Shown here one piece after another: positions 48,046 through 57,826 of a DNA stretch of 64,000 bases. The translations under genes and the position numbers were made by a program. How positions within the stretch are numbered: position 1 is the stretch's first letter; every line of letters starts with the position of its first letter. Source of the DNA: CAIVVT01 sp963838205 (lineage in GTDB: Bacteria; Acidobacteriota; Terriglobia; Bryobacterales; Bryobacteraceae); NCBI GenBank assembly GCA_963838205.1, contig CAWIQF010000026.1, positions 62,001 through 126,000 on the forward strand, in the 5' to 3' direction. The notes below the pieces were generated by a model. The model did not search any database. It was not told the origin of the DNA and saw only the letters and a list, made by a program, of their open reading frames with translations.

Positions 48046-49149
48046 ATGCCCATGAATTCCGATACCGACGAGCGCATCGTGATGACGCTCGATGCCGGCG
48101 GCACCAACCTCAAGTTCTCCGCCATCCGCGGCAACCAGTTGCTCGCCGGCCCCATCAGCCGCCCCACCGAAGCGCACGATCTCGATCGCTGTCTCTCGAA
48201 TATCGTCGCCGGCTTCGACCACATCCGCTCGTTGCTCCCCGCCGCGCCCGTCGCCATCAGCTTCGCCTTTCCCGGCCCGGCCGATTATCCCCACGGCATC
48301 GTCACCAACGAGAACAACCTGCCCGCTTTCCGCCACAGCGTCGCCCTCGGGCCCATGCTCGCCGACCGCTTCGGCATTCCCACGTTTCTCAACAACGACG
48401 GCGACCTGTTCGTCTACGGCGAGGCCATCGCCGGCTTCCTGCCGTACGTCAACGGCCTGCTCGAACAAGCCGCCAGCCCCAAGCGTTACCGCAATCTGTT
48501 CGGCATCACGCTGGGAACCGGTCTCGGAGGCGGCATCGTCGTCAACGGCGAGCTGCTGATCGGAGATAACTCCGCCGCGGGCGAGGTTTGGCTGCTGCGC
48601 GATAAGCTCGATCCGCGCATGAATGCCGAGGAAGGCGCATCCATTCGCGCCGTCCGGCGAGTTTACGCGCGCGCCGCCGGGATTACTTTCGAAGAGGCGC
48701 CCGAGCCCAAGGACATTTTTGAAATCGGTCTCGGCCGCGCCACGGGCGACGCGGCGGCGGCCCGCGAGGCCTTCCGCCAGATGGGCGAAGTGGCCGGCGA
48801 TGCCGTGGCCCAGGCACTGACGCTGGTCGACGGCCTCGTCGTCGTCGGCGGAGGCATCTCCGCCGCGCATCCGCTGTTCCTGCCCGCTCTGGTCGATGCG
48901 ATGAATGGCGTCTTCGAGCGCGCGGGCCAACCCATGCGGCGGCTCATCCCGCGCGTCTTCAATATTGAAGATGCCGAACAGCGCGAGACGTTCCTGCGCG
49001 GCCAGGCGCGCGAAATCACCGTCCCCGGTTCGATGCGCAAGCTCGTCTACGACCCGCTGCAGCGCACCGCCGTCGGCATTTCACGGCTGGGCACCAGCGA
49101 AGCCGTAGCGATCGGCGCCTACGCCTACGCGCTGCACCGGCTGGGCTGA
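48046..49149 (+). CDS. ROK-family sugar kinase
   Basis: 367 residues, GGAGGAG before the ATG. The phosphate-binding loop is MTLDAGGTNLKFSAI, with a sugar-site NNDGDLFVYGE and GITLGTGLGGGIVVNGELL. The CxCGxxGCxE zinc motif typical of ROK glucokinases is missing after AAGEVWLLRDK, so it belongs to the zinc-less branch or is divergent. Predicted to phosphorylate the imported hexose in the cytoplasm. Confidence 0.87.
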   Translation: MPMNSDTDERIVMTLDAGGTNLKFSAIRGNQLLAGPISRPTEAHDLDRCLSNIVAGFDHIRSLLPAAPVAISFAFPGPADYPHGIVTNENNLPAFRHSVALGPMLADRFGIPTFLNNDGDLFVYGEAIAGFLPYVNGLLEQAASPKRYRNLFGITLGTGLGGGIVVNGELLIGDNSAAGEVWLLRDKLDPRMNAEEGASIRAVRRVYARAAGITFEEAPEPKDIFEIGLGRATGDAAAAREAFRQMGEVAGDAVAQALTLVDGLVVVGGGISAAHPLFLPALVDAMNGVFERAGQPMRRLIPRVFNIEDAEQRETFLRGQAREITVPGSMRKLVYDPLQRTAVGISRLGTSEAVAIGAYAYALHRLG

Positions 49150-49189
49150 TCTCCGGTCCCGCGCATGGCGCAGGCTCGCAATTGGTACG

Positions 49190-51715
49190 ATGCGCGTTAG
49201 CATGCGCTGGCTATTATCTGCACTCCTGCTTCCGTTTACGGTCCTGTGCGCTTTGGCTCAAGTGAAGCCGGCGCCGTCCGACTGGACCATCTACATCACC
49301 AACGACTCCTGTTCGGATTACACCTGGGGTTTCAACGAGGAGCCGACGCGCCGCGCCGATGCCGACGTCGTGCGCGCGCATCTGGACGAGATGAACCGCA
49401 CCGACTCCCTGGCGCCGGCCGACCGCGATCGCTATAACCTGTCGATCAGCCAGGAAGCGCTGATGTTCCTGCACTATTACCCCGAGCGCAAGGCCGAGTT
49501 CCTGCGCCGCGTCCGCGAGGGCCGCATCTACATCGGGCCGTTCCTGAATAACAACCTGTGGGCCTTTCAGGGCACCGAGAGCATGATCCGCTCGATGTAC
49601 CCCGCGCGCCGGCTGGAGCGCGAAACTGGCGTGCCGATGAAGATTGGCGTGCACATCGAGGAGCCGGCCCTGCCCTGGGGCGCGGCTTCGATTCTGGCCT
49701 CCAGTGGCATTGAATCGCTGCTTGTGCATTTCCTGGACTATGACTCGCACTTCTCCGCGCTGACCAATCCGCCCGTGTTCGCTTGGGCTGGCGCGGATGG
49801 ACAATCGATCCGCGTGTGGATGGACGACTGGCCGGCCGAGAAAGCCAACTATGTGCAAGGCGCTTATCTTCTCAATAAGCCCGAGCTGATTGAAAAGGAA
49901 TGGCTGCCCCACTACTCGCAATTGGGAGCGGGCTATCCCGCGCGCATCATCCTCGCGGCAGGAACGCATGGCGATAACGGCCCTAAGAAATGGGAACTGG
50001 CCCGCGGCTTCGCCGATTCGATCATCCACTACAACGCCCAGCCCGGTCCGCACGCGCATCTGGTCAACGCCACTCTGCCGCAGGTCTTCGCGGCGCTCGA
50101 TCAGGCCATCGAGCCGGGCTGGAAGCCGCCCCTGCTGCGCGGCGATTTCGGACACGTGTGGGACGTCTGGCCGCTCACGCTCGCCAAATACGCCGCGGCG
50201 GCGCGCGCTGGCGGGCGCGCCTTTCTCGCGGCCGAGAGCCTGATCGCGTCCGCTTCGCAGCTCGATCCGGGTCTCATCGAGCGCACCCGCGCCGCGCGCG
50301 ACCGCGCCGAGTGGGACTGGACCATGCTCGCCGACCATGCTTGGAACGGCGCGGACGACGCCAATCGCCGGGAAAACGCCCGCTTGCGCCGCGAGTGGAG
50401 CGCCGATCTCACCACGCTTGACGCCGATCTCGAAACCCACGCCTGGAAGGCTCTGAACCTCTCGGCGAATCCGCATAGCCTAACGCTCTTCAACAGCCTC
50501 GGCGCGCCGCGCGGTGGTCTGGTGCGCGCGGATGTGCCGCAGGACGTCGATGCCGCATTCGACGGCGCGCGCGCCGTGCCTTCGCAGGTCGTAACGGAGG
50601 ACGGCCATCGCCACCTGTATTTCGTGGCGCCGCAAATCGCCGGTTTCGGCTTCGCTGCCGTGCGGCTCGGGCGCGCCGCGCGACCACCGCGGAACGCGGC
50701 GCTGCACGCGGCCACATGGGAACTCGAAAGCCCCAGGTATCGTCTGAAAATCGATCCGCGCACGGGCGCCGTGTCCTCTCTCCTGGACCGCACGCTGAAC
50801 CGCGAGTTGGTCGTCCCCGGGCCCCGCGCGCTCGGAGAGACCGTTTTCTATAACGGCCGCGAGCACGCTGTTGAGAACGTCCACTCCGAGGTCGTCGCCG
50901 CCGGCCCGGTCATGGCGCGCCTGAAGGTGACGTCCTCTGTCAACGACATCCGCCTCACCACGCTCATCACGCTCTACGCCGGCCTGGACCAGGTGGATTT
51001 CGAGTACGTCATTCACAAGCCCGTGACCACCGTCGAGCAGCGCCTCACCCACGTCTTCCCGGTCCTCGCTCCGGGCGCGGTTGAGCGCATCGAAACCACC
51101 GGCGCGGTGTTGCGGCCATTGCTCTCGCCCGCCGGCGACCTGCTGCCGGGCGCCGATCCGAACCGCTTCGCCGTACAGGGTTTCGTCAACGCTTCCCTGC
51201 CGCAGGGCCCCGGCGTGACCATCGCTCCGCTCGAGGCCTTCGCTCTGCGGCGCGACCTCGATGGCCTCTCATTCGAGGCCCTGGGCAACGATCAGAACTA
51301 CAAAGAATCGGGTCACGACCAGAACGGAGAAACCGATTTCCGTTTTAGCTACTCCCTGCGCAGTCACGCCGCGGCCTTTGACGAGGCGGACGCCATCGCC
51401 TGGAGTCGCGCCGCTGCCACGCCGCTGCTCGCCGCCGCCGGCCGGCTGCCCAGCGCGCCCATCCCGGGCGTGGAGGTCGATCCGCGCCGCGCCTTCGTCA
51501 CGGCTTGGAAGCCCGCCGATGGCGATGGCCTGATCCTGCGCCTATGGGAGACCGCCGGCCAGTCCGCGCCGATCGTCGTGCGCCTTCACGGATTCAAAAC
51601 AGCCGTCGCGACCGACCTGCTGGAGCGCGACCGGCATGCGCTTCCAGTGACGTCAGGACAGGTCAGCGTCGATCTCCGCGCTCACGGTTTCGCCGCCATC
51701 CGCCTGTTGCGCTGA
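49190..51715 (+). CDS. GH38-like alpha-mannosidase family protein, secreted
   Basis: 841 residues with a signal peptide (RWLLSALLLPFTVLCALAQ). The N-terminal domain follows the GH38 order, but the metal/nucleophile motifs are altered: ITNDSCSDYTWGF where HND-x-GW is usual, HIEEPALPWG where a nucleophile Asp segment is expected, and ADHAWNGADDAN matching the late His motif. A GH38C-type beta domain follows (from about 430: SLTLFNSLGAPRGGLVRAD). Either a divergent glycosidase or one with changed specificity. Ends a run with the transporter and kinase. Confidence 0.75.
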   Translation: MRVSMRWLLSALLLPFTVLCALAQVKPAPSDWTIYITNDSCSDYTWGFNEEPTRRADADVVRAHLDEMNRTDSLAPADRDRYNLSISQEALMFLHYYPERKAEFLRRVREGRIYIGPFLNNNLWAFQGTESMIRSMYPARRLERETGVPMKIGVHIEEPALPWGAASILASSGIESLLVHFLDYDSHFSALTNPPVFAWAGADGQSIRVWMDDWPAEKANYVQGAYLLNKPELIEKEWLPHYSQLGAGYPARIILAAGTHGDNGPKKWELARGFADSIIHYNAQPGPHAHLVNATLPQVFAALDQAIEPGWKPPLLRGDFGHVWDVWPLTLAKYAAAARAGGRAFLAAESLIASASQLDPGLIERTRAARDRAEWDWTMLADHAWNGADDANRRENARLRREWSADLTTLDADLETHAWKALNLSANPHSLTLFNSLGAPRGGLVRADVPQDVDAAFDGARAVPSQVVTEDGHRHLYFVAPQIAGFGFAAVRLGRAARPPRNAALHAATWELESPRYRLKIDPRTGAVSSLLDRTLNRELVVPGPRALGETVFYNGREHAVENVHSEVVAAGPVMARLKVTSSVNDIRLTTLITLYAGLDQVDFEYVIHKPVTTVEQRLTHVFPVLAPGAVERIETTGAVLRPLLSPAGDLLPGADPNRFAVQGFVNASLPQGPGVTIAPLEAFALRRDLDGLSFEALGNDQNYKESGHDQNGETDFRFSYSLRSHAAAFDEADAIAWSRAAATPLLAAAGRLPSAPIPGVEVDPRRAFVTAWKPADGDGLILRLWETAGQSAPIVVRLHGFKTAVATDLLERDRHALPVTSGQVSVDLRAHGFAAIRLLR

Positions 51716-51737
51716 CTCGCCTCGCGCCTCGTGCGGC

Positions 51738-53327
51738 CTACCTCGCGACCTCGCGCAGAACCTCTCCGAACGCCCCGCTCGGCGTCTCCACATCGAACAG
51801 CGACGAGAGCGTCGGCGCGATGTCGTTCGGCGCGATGCGCCGCCGGTACACGCCCGGCAGCACGCCCGCGCCATAGAAAATCACCGGCACGTGCGAGTCG
51901 TAGCTGTAGGGCGTGCTGTGCGACGTCCCCGAGGTCCCGCCGAACAGGTAGTACGGCTCCTGCACCACCGTGATATCGCCCGAGCGCGCGGCGTAATAGC
52001 CTCGCACCACGGCCTGTCCCACCACATCGGCCGCGCCGCCGTAGGTCATCAGTTCGTCGCGCGTGAATACCCGCGCGATATGCGGCATCGCGCGCAGCGT
52101 CTCGGCCGCCACACGCCGCACCTCGCGCAACTCGGCTTTGTTCTTCGCCGCCGTCTCGTAGTCCAGATAAATCGCCTCGCCCCCGCCCGCCAGTATCCAC
52201 TTGCCCGCGCCGAACTTTTCGCTCAGCGCCTGGTTGAGCGCCTGCGCAAGCTGCGCCGTGTTGATCCGGCCGCCCGGCATCCGCCGCGCCTGGTTCACCT
52301 CCGGCACCGGCGCCACGCCGTGGTCGCCCGTCAGCACCACCAGCGTACGGCCCTTGCCGATCTGCGCGTCGATGAAATCCAGCAGCTTGCCCAGCGCGAT
52401 GTCCGTGCGAATCGAAATGTCGCGCACCGCCGGATGGTCCGGGCCGAGCCGGTGGCCCACGTAGTCGTTCGACGAGAAACTCACGGCCAGCACGTCCGTG
52501 CCTTCGTGCCGCCCCAGTTGCTCGTTCGCTATCGCCTTTTCGGCGAACTCCTCGACCAGGTTGTTGCCGAACGGCGTGGCCTCGATCGAGCCGCACTTCG
52601 GCGCCGCGCCGCCCGCCGCCAGCGTGCAGAACGGCTTGCCGCCCGCCCCGGCGTTGAGCGGCAGCCACTCCGCGTTGCGGTACTTCGCCGCCGGCCCGGC
52701 CTCGTTCGCCGCCTTCACCCACTCCGGCAACTCGCTCATATAGTAGTCGCTCGTCACGAAATGCCCCGACCCGTCGTCGAACCAGTACGCCGCGTCGGCC
52801 ATGTGCCCGGCCGGCAGAATCGCGGCCCGGTCTTTGATCGATATGCCGATCACCCGGCTGGTTTGCGGTCCGCCGCGCGCCGCCATTTTCAACTCGTCGG
52901 GAAACGTGCTCACCAGCATCCGCCGCGGCGACGCGGCCGTAGCGCCCGCCGCGCCGCCCAGCAGCTTCGTCGCCTCGTCCGACACGCTCGTCACCTGTTT
53001 TTTCGCGGCCCGGTCGTACCATTCGTTGCCGATGATGCCGCTTACCGACGGCGTTGCCCCGGTCAGAAACGTCGAGTGCCCCACCGCCGTAATGGTCGGG
53101 TAGTGGATGTAGTGCGCCTCGGTGTAAACCGCGCCTTCGTTCAGCAGCCGCGCCAGCCCGGCATGGTAATCGGCGCGGAACCGCGTCAGGTAGTCGTAGC
53201 GGAACTGGTCGATCACCACGGCCAGCACCAGCTTCGGTTTGACGGGCTTCTCCGCGCCGCGTGCCGGTCCCGCCGCTATCGCCAGGGCGAATGCCACGGC
53301 CAGCGCCCAGATTCTTCGTCTCATCAT
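51738..53327 (-). CDS. PafA-like alkaline phosphatase / type I phosphodiesterase
   Basis: 529 residues. ATG start chosen with GGAGG about 9 nt upstream, over a GTG five codons earlier. Signal peptide RIWALAVAFALAIAAGPARG. Metal and nucleophile motifs: LVLAVVIDQFRYDYL, YPTITAVGHSTFLTG (Thr nucleophile), SFSSNDYVGHRLGPDH, LTGDHGVAPVPE and SGTSHSTPYSYDSHVPVIFYG. Exported zinc-dependent phosphomonoesterase like Elizabethkingia PafA. Convergent with the GH38-like gene. Confidence 0.92.
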   Translation of the reverse strand: MMRRRIWALAVAFALAIAAGPARGAEKPVKPKLVLAVVIDQFRYDYLTRFRADYHAGLARLLNEGAVYTEAHYIHYPTITAVGHSTFLTGATPSVSGIIGNEWYDRAAKKQVTSVSDEATKLLGGAAGATAASPRRMLVSTFPDELKMAARGGPQTSRVIGISIKDRAAILPAGHMADAAYWFDDGSGHFVTSDYYMSELPEWVKAANEAGPAAKYRNAEWLPLNAGAGGKPFCTLAAGGAAPKCGSIEATPFGNNLVEEFAEKAIANEQLGRHEGTDVLAVSFSSNDYVGHRLGPDHPAVRDISIRTDIALGKLLDFIDAQIGKGRTLVVLTGDHGVAPVPEVNQARRMPGGRINTAQLAQALNQALSEKFGAGKWILAGGGEAIYLDYETAAKNKAELREVRRVAAETLRAMPHIARVFTRDELMTYGGAADVVGQAVVRGYYAARSGDITVVQEPYYLFGGTSGTSHSTPYSYDSHVPVIFYGAGVLPGVYRRRIAPNDIAPTLSSLFDVETPSGAFGEVLREVAR

Positions 53328-53447
53328 CGTTGCCGCCTCCACTCGAATTTCCGCCGACGATTATCTCACGCCCGCGCCTGCGCTTGACATTATGTTGGGC
53401 CGCGCCATCCGCCCAGTCCTCATCCGCGTGTACAATCGTCTAAGCGC

Positions 53448-53969
53448 ATGAAGCCCGACACCTCCAGCCAGACCCTCCGCAACCGCGGTATCAGGCTGAC
53501 CCGCCAGCGCCAGCTTCTGCTCGATCTGATCGAGGCCTCCGGCGAGCACCTGGACGCCGAAGCGCTCTACAACCTGGCCCACCAGCGCGACCCCAAACTC
53601 AACCGCGTTACCGTCTACCGCACCCTCAAATTGCTCAAGGAGGGCGGTCTGGTCGACGAGCTCGACCTGATGCACTTCGTCGGCGATCAGCACTACTACG
53701 AAACTCGCCGCAAACAGGAGCACGCCCACATCATCTGCTTGCGCTGCGGACGCGTCGAAGAGTTTTACGGCCCCCCGCTGCACCGCCTGCGCCAGCAGAT
53801 CGAGACCACCTTCGGCTTCCAGATCCTCATCGCCCGCACCGAAATCGGCGGCTTCTGCTCCCACTGCCAGGGCCTGCGCCAGCAGGAGATCGAGTCCGTC
53901 CTCCAACGCCAGGTCGAGATCCCCCCACCCGTCGCAAAACCGCCCAAGAAGCCTCGCCGCAAGCTCTGA
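53448..53969 (+). CDS. Fur/PerR-family transcriptional regulator
   Basis: 173 residues. Winged helix with RLTRQRQLLLDLIEASGEH and NRVTVYRTLKLLKEGGLVDE, metal-binding EHAHIICLRCGRVEEF, and the structural zinc Cys pairs CLRC and CSHC. Basic Pro-rich tail. Metal- or peroxide-responsive repressor; target metal not deducible. A TACAAT (53431-53436) lies 11 nt before the ATG. Divergent from the phosphatase. Confidence 0.92.
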   Translation: MKPDTSSQTLRNRGIRLTRQRQLLLDLIEASGEHLDAEALYNLAHQRDPKLNRVTVYRTLKLLKEGGLVDELDLMHFVGDQHYYETRRKQEHAHIICLRCGRVEEFYGPPLHRLRQQIETTFGFQILIARTEIGGFCSHCQGLRQQEIESVLQRQVEIPPPVAKPPKKPRRKL

Positions 53970-54023
53970 CGCGACCCGCTCTCCCGCTTCACCGGATGTA
54001 GAATATGGCCGGGAGAACGCATC

Positions 54024-54347
54024 ATGCCCACATCGCGCGTGCCCACCACCACGGACTGGTTTATCAACATCATCGTAGTCGCCCTGGCCGTGGGTGGATT
54101 GTTCGTGGTCGGCCTCAAGCTGGGCCCGACCCACCCGTTGGTCTTCATCGGCGCGGTCCTGGTCGTGCTATTCCTGTTGGTGCGCTGGAACTCCGGCAGC
54201 ACCGCCTATCTGTGCCAGAGTTGCGGCCGGGAATTCACCCTGACGCCCTTGCAGGATCTTCTGAGCCCGCACACGCCCACCTCCAAATTCGCCCGCTGCC
54301 CGCATTGTGGCCAGCGCAGTTGGAATCAGGCCCGAGTGCGCGAATAG
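54024..54347 (+). CDS. Small membrane protein with zinc ribbon
   Basis: 107 residues. Two hydrophobic helices (IIVVALAVGGLFVVGL, HPLVFIGAVLVVLFLLV) followed by a CQSC...CPHC four-Cys ribbon. No named family recognised. First of a run of four same-strand genes. Confidence 0.75.
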   Translation: MPTSRVPTTTDWFINIIVVALAVGGLFVVGLKLGPTHPLVFIGAVLVVLFLLVRWNSGSTAYLCQSCGREFTLTPLQDLLSPHTPTSKFARCPHCGQRSWNQARVRE

Positions 54348-54415
54348 GCCTTCACTCCCGCCATTCGCATCGTTCCGGATCCCATTTTCCCGGTGCTACA
54401 CTGAGAAAGAAAGTC

Positions 54416-54751
54416 ATGCGCCGGCTGTTTTTCTGGGAGTTCGCGCGAACAAGCTGGCAGTACGACATTGTCGTCGCGCTGATCCTCGCCTTTATCTTTT
54501 TGACTCCCAAAGCCTTCTTTAAGGACCAGCCGCGCGCCGTCAGCGTCGTGCAAATCCCCGGCGCACCCCGCGAATCCGTCTTCCTGATCGACCCCAGCCT
54601 GATGCGCGACGTCGCGCTCAACTCGCGCGGTCAGCGCGCCATCGAGCTGGTTCAGAAGCGGACCGGGAAGCGAATGCAGCTCATTCGTCTGGAGACCGTC
54701 ACCGATCCCGACGAAGAGGTCACCTGCTTCATGGCTTTCTTTAAGCCGTAA
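54416..54751 (+). CDS. Small membrane-anchored protein of unknown function
   Basis: 111 residues, MRRLFFWEFARTSWQYDIVV at the start, one TM helix (IVVALILAFIFLTP), then a soluble domain ending TDPDEEVTCFMAFFKP. Unrecognised. 24 bp before the LolA-like gene, probably co-transcribed. Confidence 0.7.
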   Translation: MRRLFFWEFARTSWQYDIVVALILAFIFLTPKAFFKDQPRAVSVVQIPGAPRESVFLIDPSLMRDVALNSRGQRAIELVQKRTGKRMQLIRLETVTDPDEEVTCFMAFFKP

Positions 54752-54775
54752 CTGGAGCACGAGACCGCCCTAACT

Positions 54776-55468
54776 ATGATTTCCGCTCGTATCCGCCCCC
54801 TCCTTGGCGCCGCCCTCGTTTTCGCCGCCGCCACTTCCGCCCAGGACCTCGAATCGGCGCTCGGCCGCATGGAGCGCCTATCCAAGGGCTTCCGTGGCCT
54901 CACCGCCGACCTCCACAGGATTACCTATACCGCCGTCATCAAGCAGTCCGACGAATCCTCCGGCCGCCTGACCGTCTTCCGCGCTCAGCCCAAGGACCTG
55001 CGCATGCTCGTCGAGATCGATAAACCCGACCCCGGCGCCGTCGCCGTCGCCAATAACAAGGTGCAGATTTACTATCCCAAGATCTCCGAAGTGCAGGAGT
55101 ACGACCTCAGCGGCAAGCAGAACCGTCTGATTGAAGAGTTCCTGCTGCTCGGTTTTGGCACGTCTACTTCGGATCTTGGGAAGAAATACAGCATCAAATA
55201 TATGGGAATGACTACTGTCCAGGGCCTCAAAGCCGACCTGCTCGAGCTCGTGCCCAAGTCCACCGAAGCACGGGAACACTTCCCGCGCATCGAAATGTGG
55301 ATTGCGCAGGACGGCGGCTATCCCCTGCGGCTGAAATTGCACCAGCCATCGAAAGATTATCAGCAGGCGGAGTACACCAACGTCCGGGTTAACCCGCCTA
55401 ATATCACGGAAGCCGCGGTTCGCCTGAAGCTTCCCAAAGGCGTGAAAAAGGTTCGTCCCCAGAAGTGA
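54776..55468 (+). CDS. LolA-like outer-membrane lipoprotein-sorting protein
   Basis: 230 residues with a signal peptide ending around ATSAQ. DLHRITYTAVIKQSDESSGR, DLRMLVEIDKPDPGAVAVAN, VQIYYPKISEVQEYDL and the C-terminal LRLKLHQPSKDYQQAEYTNV follow the LolA/LolB half-barrel pattern. Could carry lipoproteins or other lipids across the periplasm. Confidence 0.83.
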   Translation: MISARIRPLLGAALVFAAATSAQDLESALGRMERLSKGFRGLTADLHRITYTAVIKQSDESSGRLTVFRAQPKDLRMLVEIDKPDPGAVAVANNKVQIYYPKISEVQEYDLSGKQNRLIEEFLLLGFGTSTSDLGKKYSIKYMGMTTVQGLKADLLELVPKSTEAREHFPRIEMWIAQDGGYPLRLKLHQPSKDYQQAEYTNVRVNPPNITEAAVRLKLPKGVKKVRPQK

Positions 55469-55672
55469 CCAGCGCCAGCGAAGTATAAGCGAAGTAATGA
55501 GTGGGTGTGAGGCATAAGCGAACTGACAAGTGGCTTCGAAGTGAATGCAGAATAATGAGTGGCTGCGAAAGTGCATCAGTACTAACAGCCGGCGACAGAT
55601 GGCAGGAGTCGGTCCAGTCAGCCCGGTCCGGCCACGGCGTCGGGGCCGGGCAATGAGCGGCGAATTGCGATA

Positions 55673-56782
55673 ATGGCGATCTCCCCCAGCAGCGGCAAGC
55701 GCCTCGCGTTCCTCGACTGGACACGCGGTTTCGCGGCTTGCATCATGCTCCAGGGGCATGTGTTCCAGTCCTTTGCCCACAAGGACTTGCGCTCCGACAG
55801 CCCGTACGTCCTGAGCCAGTTTTTCGGCGGCCTCACCCCGGCCGTGTTCCTCTTCGTGACCGGCGTTACGCTCGCTTTCTTGATGGATTCGCAGAGCCGC
55901 AAGCAGCCTTCGGCCTGGCGTCGCGTCGTGGCCGCCATCTACCGCGCCCGCTATCTGCTGCTGATAGGACTTGCATTCCGCCTGCAGCTTTGGATGACCG
56001 CCTTCGGCCAGAGCGACTGGCACAACGTTTTCAAGGTGGACATGCTCAACTGCATGGCCGCCACCATGCTCGTCCTGGCCCCTCTGGCGCTGCTGAACAC
56101 GCGCGAACGCCTGCGCTTCGGCGCTCTGGCCGGCCTGTTCATCGCCCTCGCCTCGCCCTTCATCTCGCAGATCGGCTTCACCTGGATCCATCCCTTCCTG
56201 CGCGACTACTTCGTCCCCAATGCGAATTGCTTCCCCATCTTCCCCTGGGGCGCCTTTCTGGCCTTTGGCATTAGTTGCGGCTCCGGACTGCGCCTGATCA
56301 AGGAAGAGGACACCAGCCGGGCCATGCAGTGGGCCGCCCTGGGTGGCATCGTCCTGATCATCGCCGCGCGCTTCGCCGCCGACCTGCCTTTCAGCCTTTA
56401 TCCGCAATCCGATTTCTGGCTCAACGGTCCGACTCTGATCTTCATCAAGACCGGCGTCATCCTCTTGATCGCTGGCTGGGCCTTCCTGCTCAATAACTAC
56501 ATCAACCCCAATGGCTGGAGCTTCGTGCGCCAGCTCGGCATCACCTCGCTGCTGGTTTACTGGGTCCACACCGAGCTGGTCTACGGCCGCTGGCTGGGCG
56601 CGTGGAAGGAAAACCTGAGCGTGCCGCAGACCGTTCTCATGGCGCTGTTCGTGATTGCCCTCATGGTCCTGCTCTCCGTCGCCCGCACCGGCTGGAAGGG
56701 ATTCCCCGGAATCCTGCCCGTGGCCCGCGAATGGTGGGCTTCGGTGCGCCAGCCGCTGGCTCAACCCGCCGCCGGCGATTAA
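55673..56782 (+). CDS. HGSNAT-like membrane acyltransferase (DUF1624 type)
   Basis: 369 residues, about ten helices. The N-terminal RLAFLDWTRGFAACIMLQGH matches the heparan-alpha-glucosaminide N-acetyltransferase catalytic domain family (D-x-x-RG and conserved His), with FGGLTPAVFLFVTGVTLAF next. Probably acetylates a surface glycan using acetyl-CoA from the cytoplasm. Substrate unknown. Confidence 0.83.
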   Translation: MAISPSSGKRLAFLDWTRGFAACIMLQGHVFQSFAHKDLRSDSPYVLSQFFGGLTPAVFLFVTGVTLAFLMDSQSRKQPSAWRRVVAAIYRARYLLLIGLAFRLQLWMTAFGQSDWHNVFKVDMLNCMAATMLVLAPLALLNTRERLRFGALAGLFIALASPFISQIGFTWIHPFLRDYFVPNANCFPIFPWGAFLAFGISCGSGLRLIKEEDTSRAMQWAALGGIVLIIAARFAADLPFSLYPQSDFWLNGPTLIFIKTGVILLIAGWAFLLNNYINPNGWSFVRQLGITSLLVYWVHTELVYGRWLGAWKENLSVPQTVLMALFVIALMVLLSVARTGWKGFPGILPVAREWWASVRQPLAQPAAGD

Positions 56783-56837
56783 GTCGCCCATCGCATAAAC
56801 AACGTCATCGAGACAGCATGACTGAGCCGCCTCCATG

Positions 56838-57269
56838 ACCGAGTCGCGACTGTATCGGAGCCGCGACTGAAAGGAGCGGTCGCGTCCGTTACCGAGTCGC
56901 GACTGTATCGGAGCCGCAACTATGACGGAGCCGCGACTGAAAGGAGCGGTCGCGTCCGTTACCGAGTCGCGACTGTATCGGAGCCGCAACTATGACGGAG
57001 CCGCGACTGAAAGGAGCGGTCTTCGCCGCGCGACTGTGTATCGGTGCTGCGACTGTGTGACGAGCCGCGACTGAAAGGAGCGGTCTTCGCCGCGCGACTG
57101 TGTATCGGTGCTGCGACTGTGTGACGGAGCCGCGAACTGAAAGGAGCGGTCTTCCCCGCGCGACTGTGTATCGGTGCTGCGACTGTGTGACGGAGCCGCG
57201 ACTGAAAGGAGCGGTCTTCGCCGCGCGACTGTATCGGAGCCGCGAATAAAAGGAGCGGTCTTCGCCGCG
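56838..57269. repeat. Tandem intergenic repeat, seven copies, ~64-70 bp period
   Basis: A core GACTGAAAGGAGCGGTC begins at 56865, 56935, 57005, 57069, 57134, 57200 and (degenerate) 57244. The first units carry TATCGGAGCCG and GTTACCGAGTCGCGAC; later ones carry TGTGTATCGGTGCTGCG. Two unit types arranged in blocks show local duplication. Lies between two same-strand genes. Not a CRISPR: the spacers are themselves repeated. Confidence 0.85.
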
Positions 57270-57394
57270 CCCCCAGGGGCGATCTTCGCAGTCCTGCAAA
57301 CCACGATCATCCACGTTCCGCTCCCCACTCCCGGCTGCGAAGCGTCCCTCAAACGCTGTGATAGAATTGGCGGCCGTTGGAGGGAAAGGCAATA

Positions 57395-57826
57395 ATGTTG
57401 AAATCTGTTCGGAATCTTATGATCTGCGCCCTCATGCTCTCGCCGGGCATTTTGATGGCAGAAGAGCGCTTCGATGGTAAGTGGCTCACCACGCTCACCT
57501 GCCCTGCCAAGGGCAGCACCGATGGCTACACCTGGCAGTTTCCCAGCGTCATCGAGAACAGCAAATTGCGCGGAGAGCGCGGCACAGCGGGGGAACCCGG
57601 CTACCTGCTGATCGAAGGCAAGATCTCGAAGGACGGCAGCGCCAAGCTCTCCGCAACCGGCATCGTTGCCTCCAGGCAGTACGCTCGTGGAGTGCTCGCC
57701 CACAAGGGCGCTGATTATAACTACGACATCAAGGCCCATTTCGAGGACACCCAGGGCAAAGGCGCGCGCGACGCCGGCCTCGGCATCGTCGGCCGCGTCT
57801 GCACGTTCGACTTCGTGAAGCAGTAG
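57395..57826 (+). CDS. Small secreted protein of unknown function
   Basis: 143 residues. Signal peptide LMICALMLSPGILMAEE, then beta-rich GKWLTTLTCPAKG, YLLIEGKISKDGSAKLSATG and IVGRVCTFDFVKQ with two Cys that could form a disulfide. GGAGGG upstream of the chosen ATG. No family recognised. Confidence 0.75.
   Translation: MLKSVRNLMICALMLSPGILMAEERFDGKWLTTLTCPAKGSTDGYTWQFPSVIENSKLRGERGTAGEPGYLLIEGKISKDGSAKLSATGIVASRQYARGVLAHKGADYNYDIKAHFEDTQGKGARDAGLGIVGRVCTFDFVKQ

Noticed and set aside
53384..53436. TTGACA and TACAAT as one promoter for the Fur-family gene
   Set aside because: They are 41 bp apart, far beyond a functional spacer.
56889..57392. Repetitive reading frame across the tandem repeats (APFSRGS-like peptides)
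   Set aside because: Unit lengths of 64, 65, 66 and 70 bp are not codon multiples, so the open frame is incidental.
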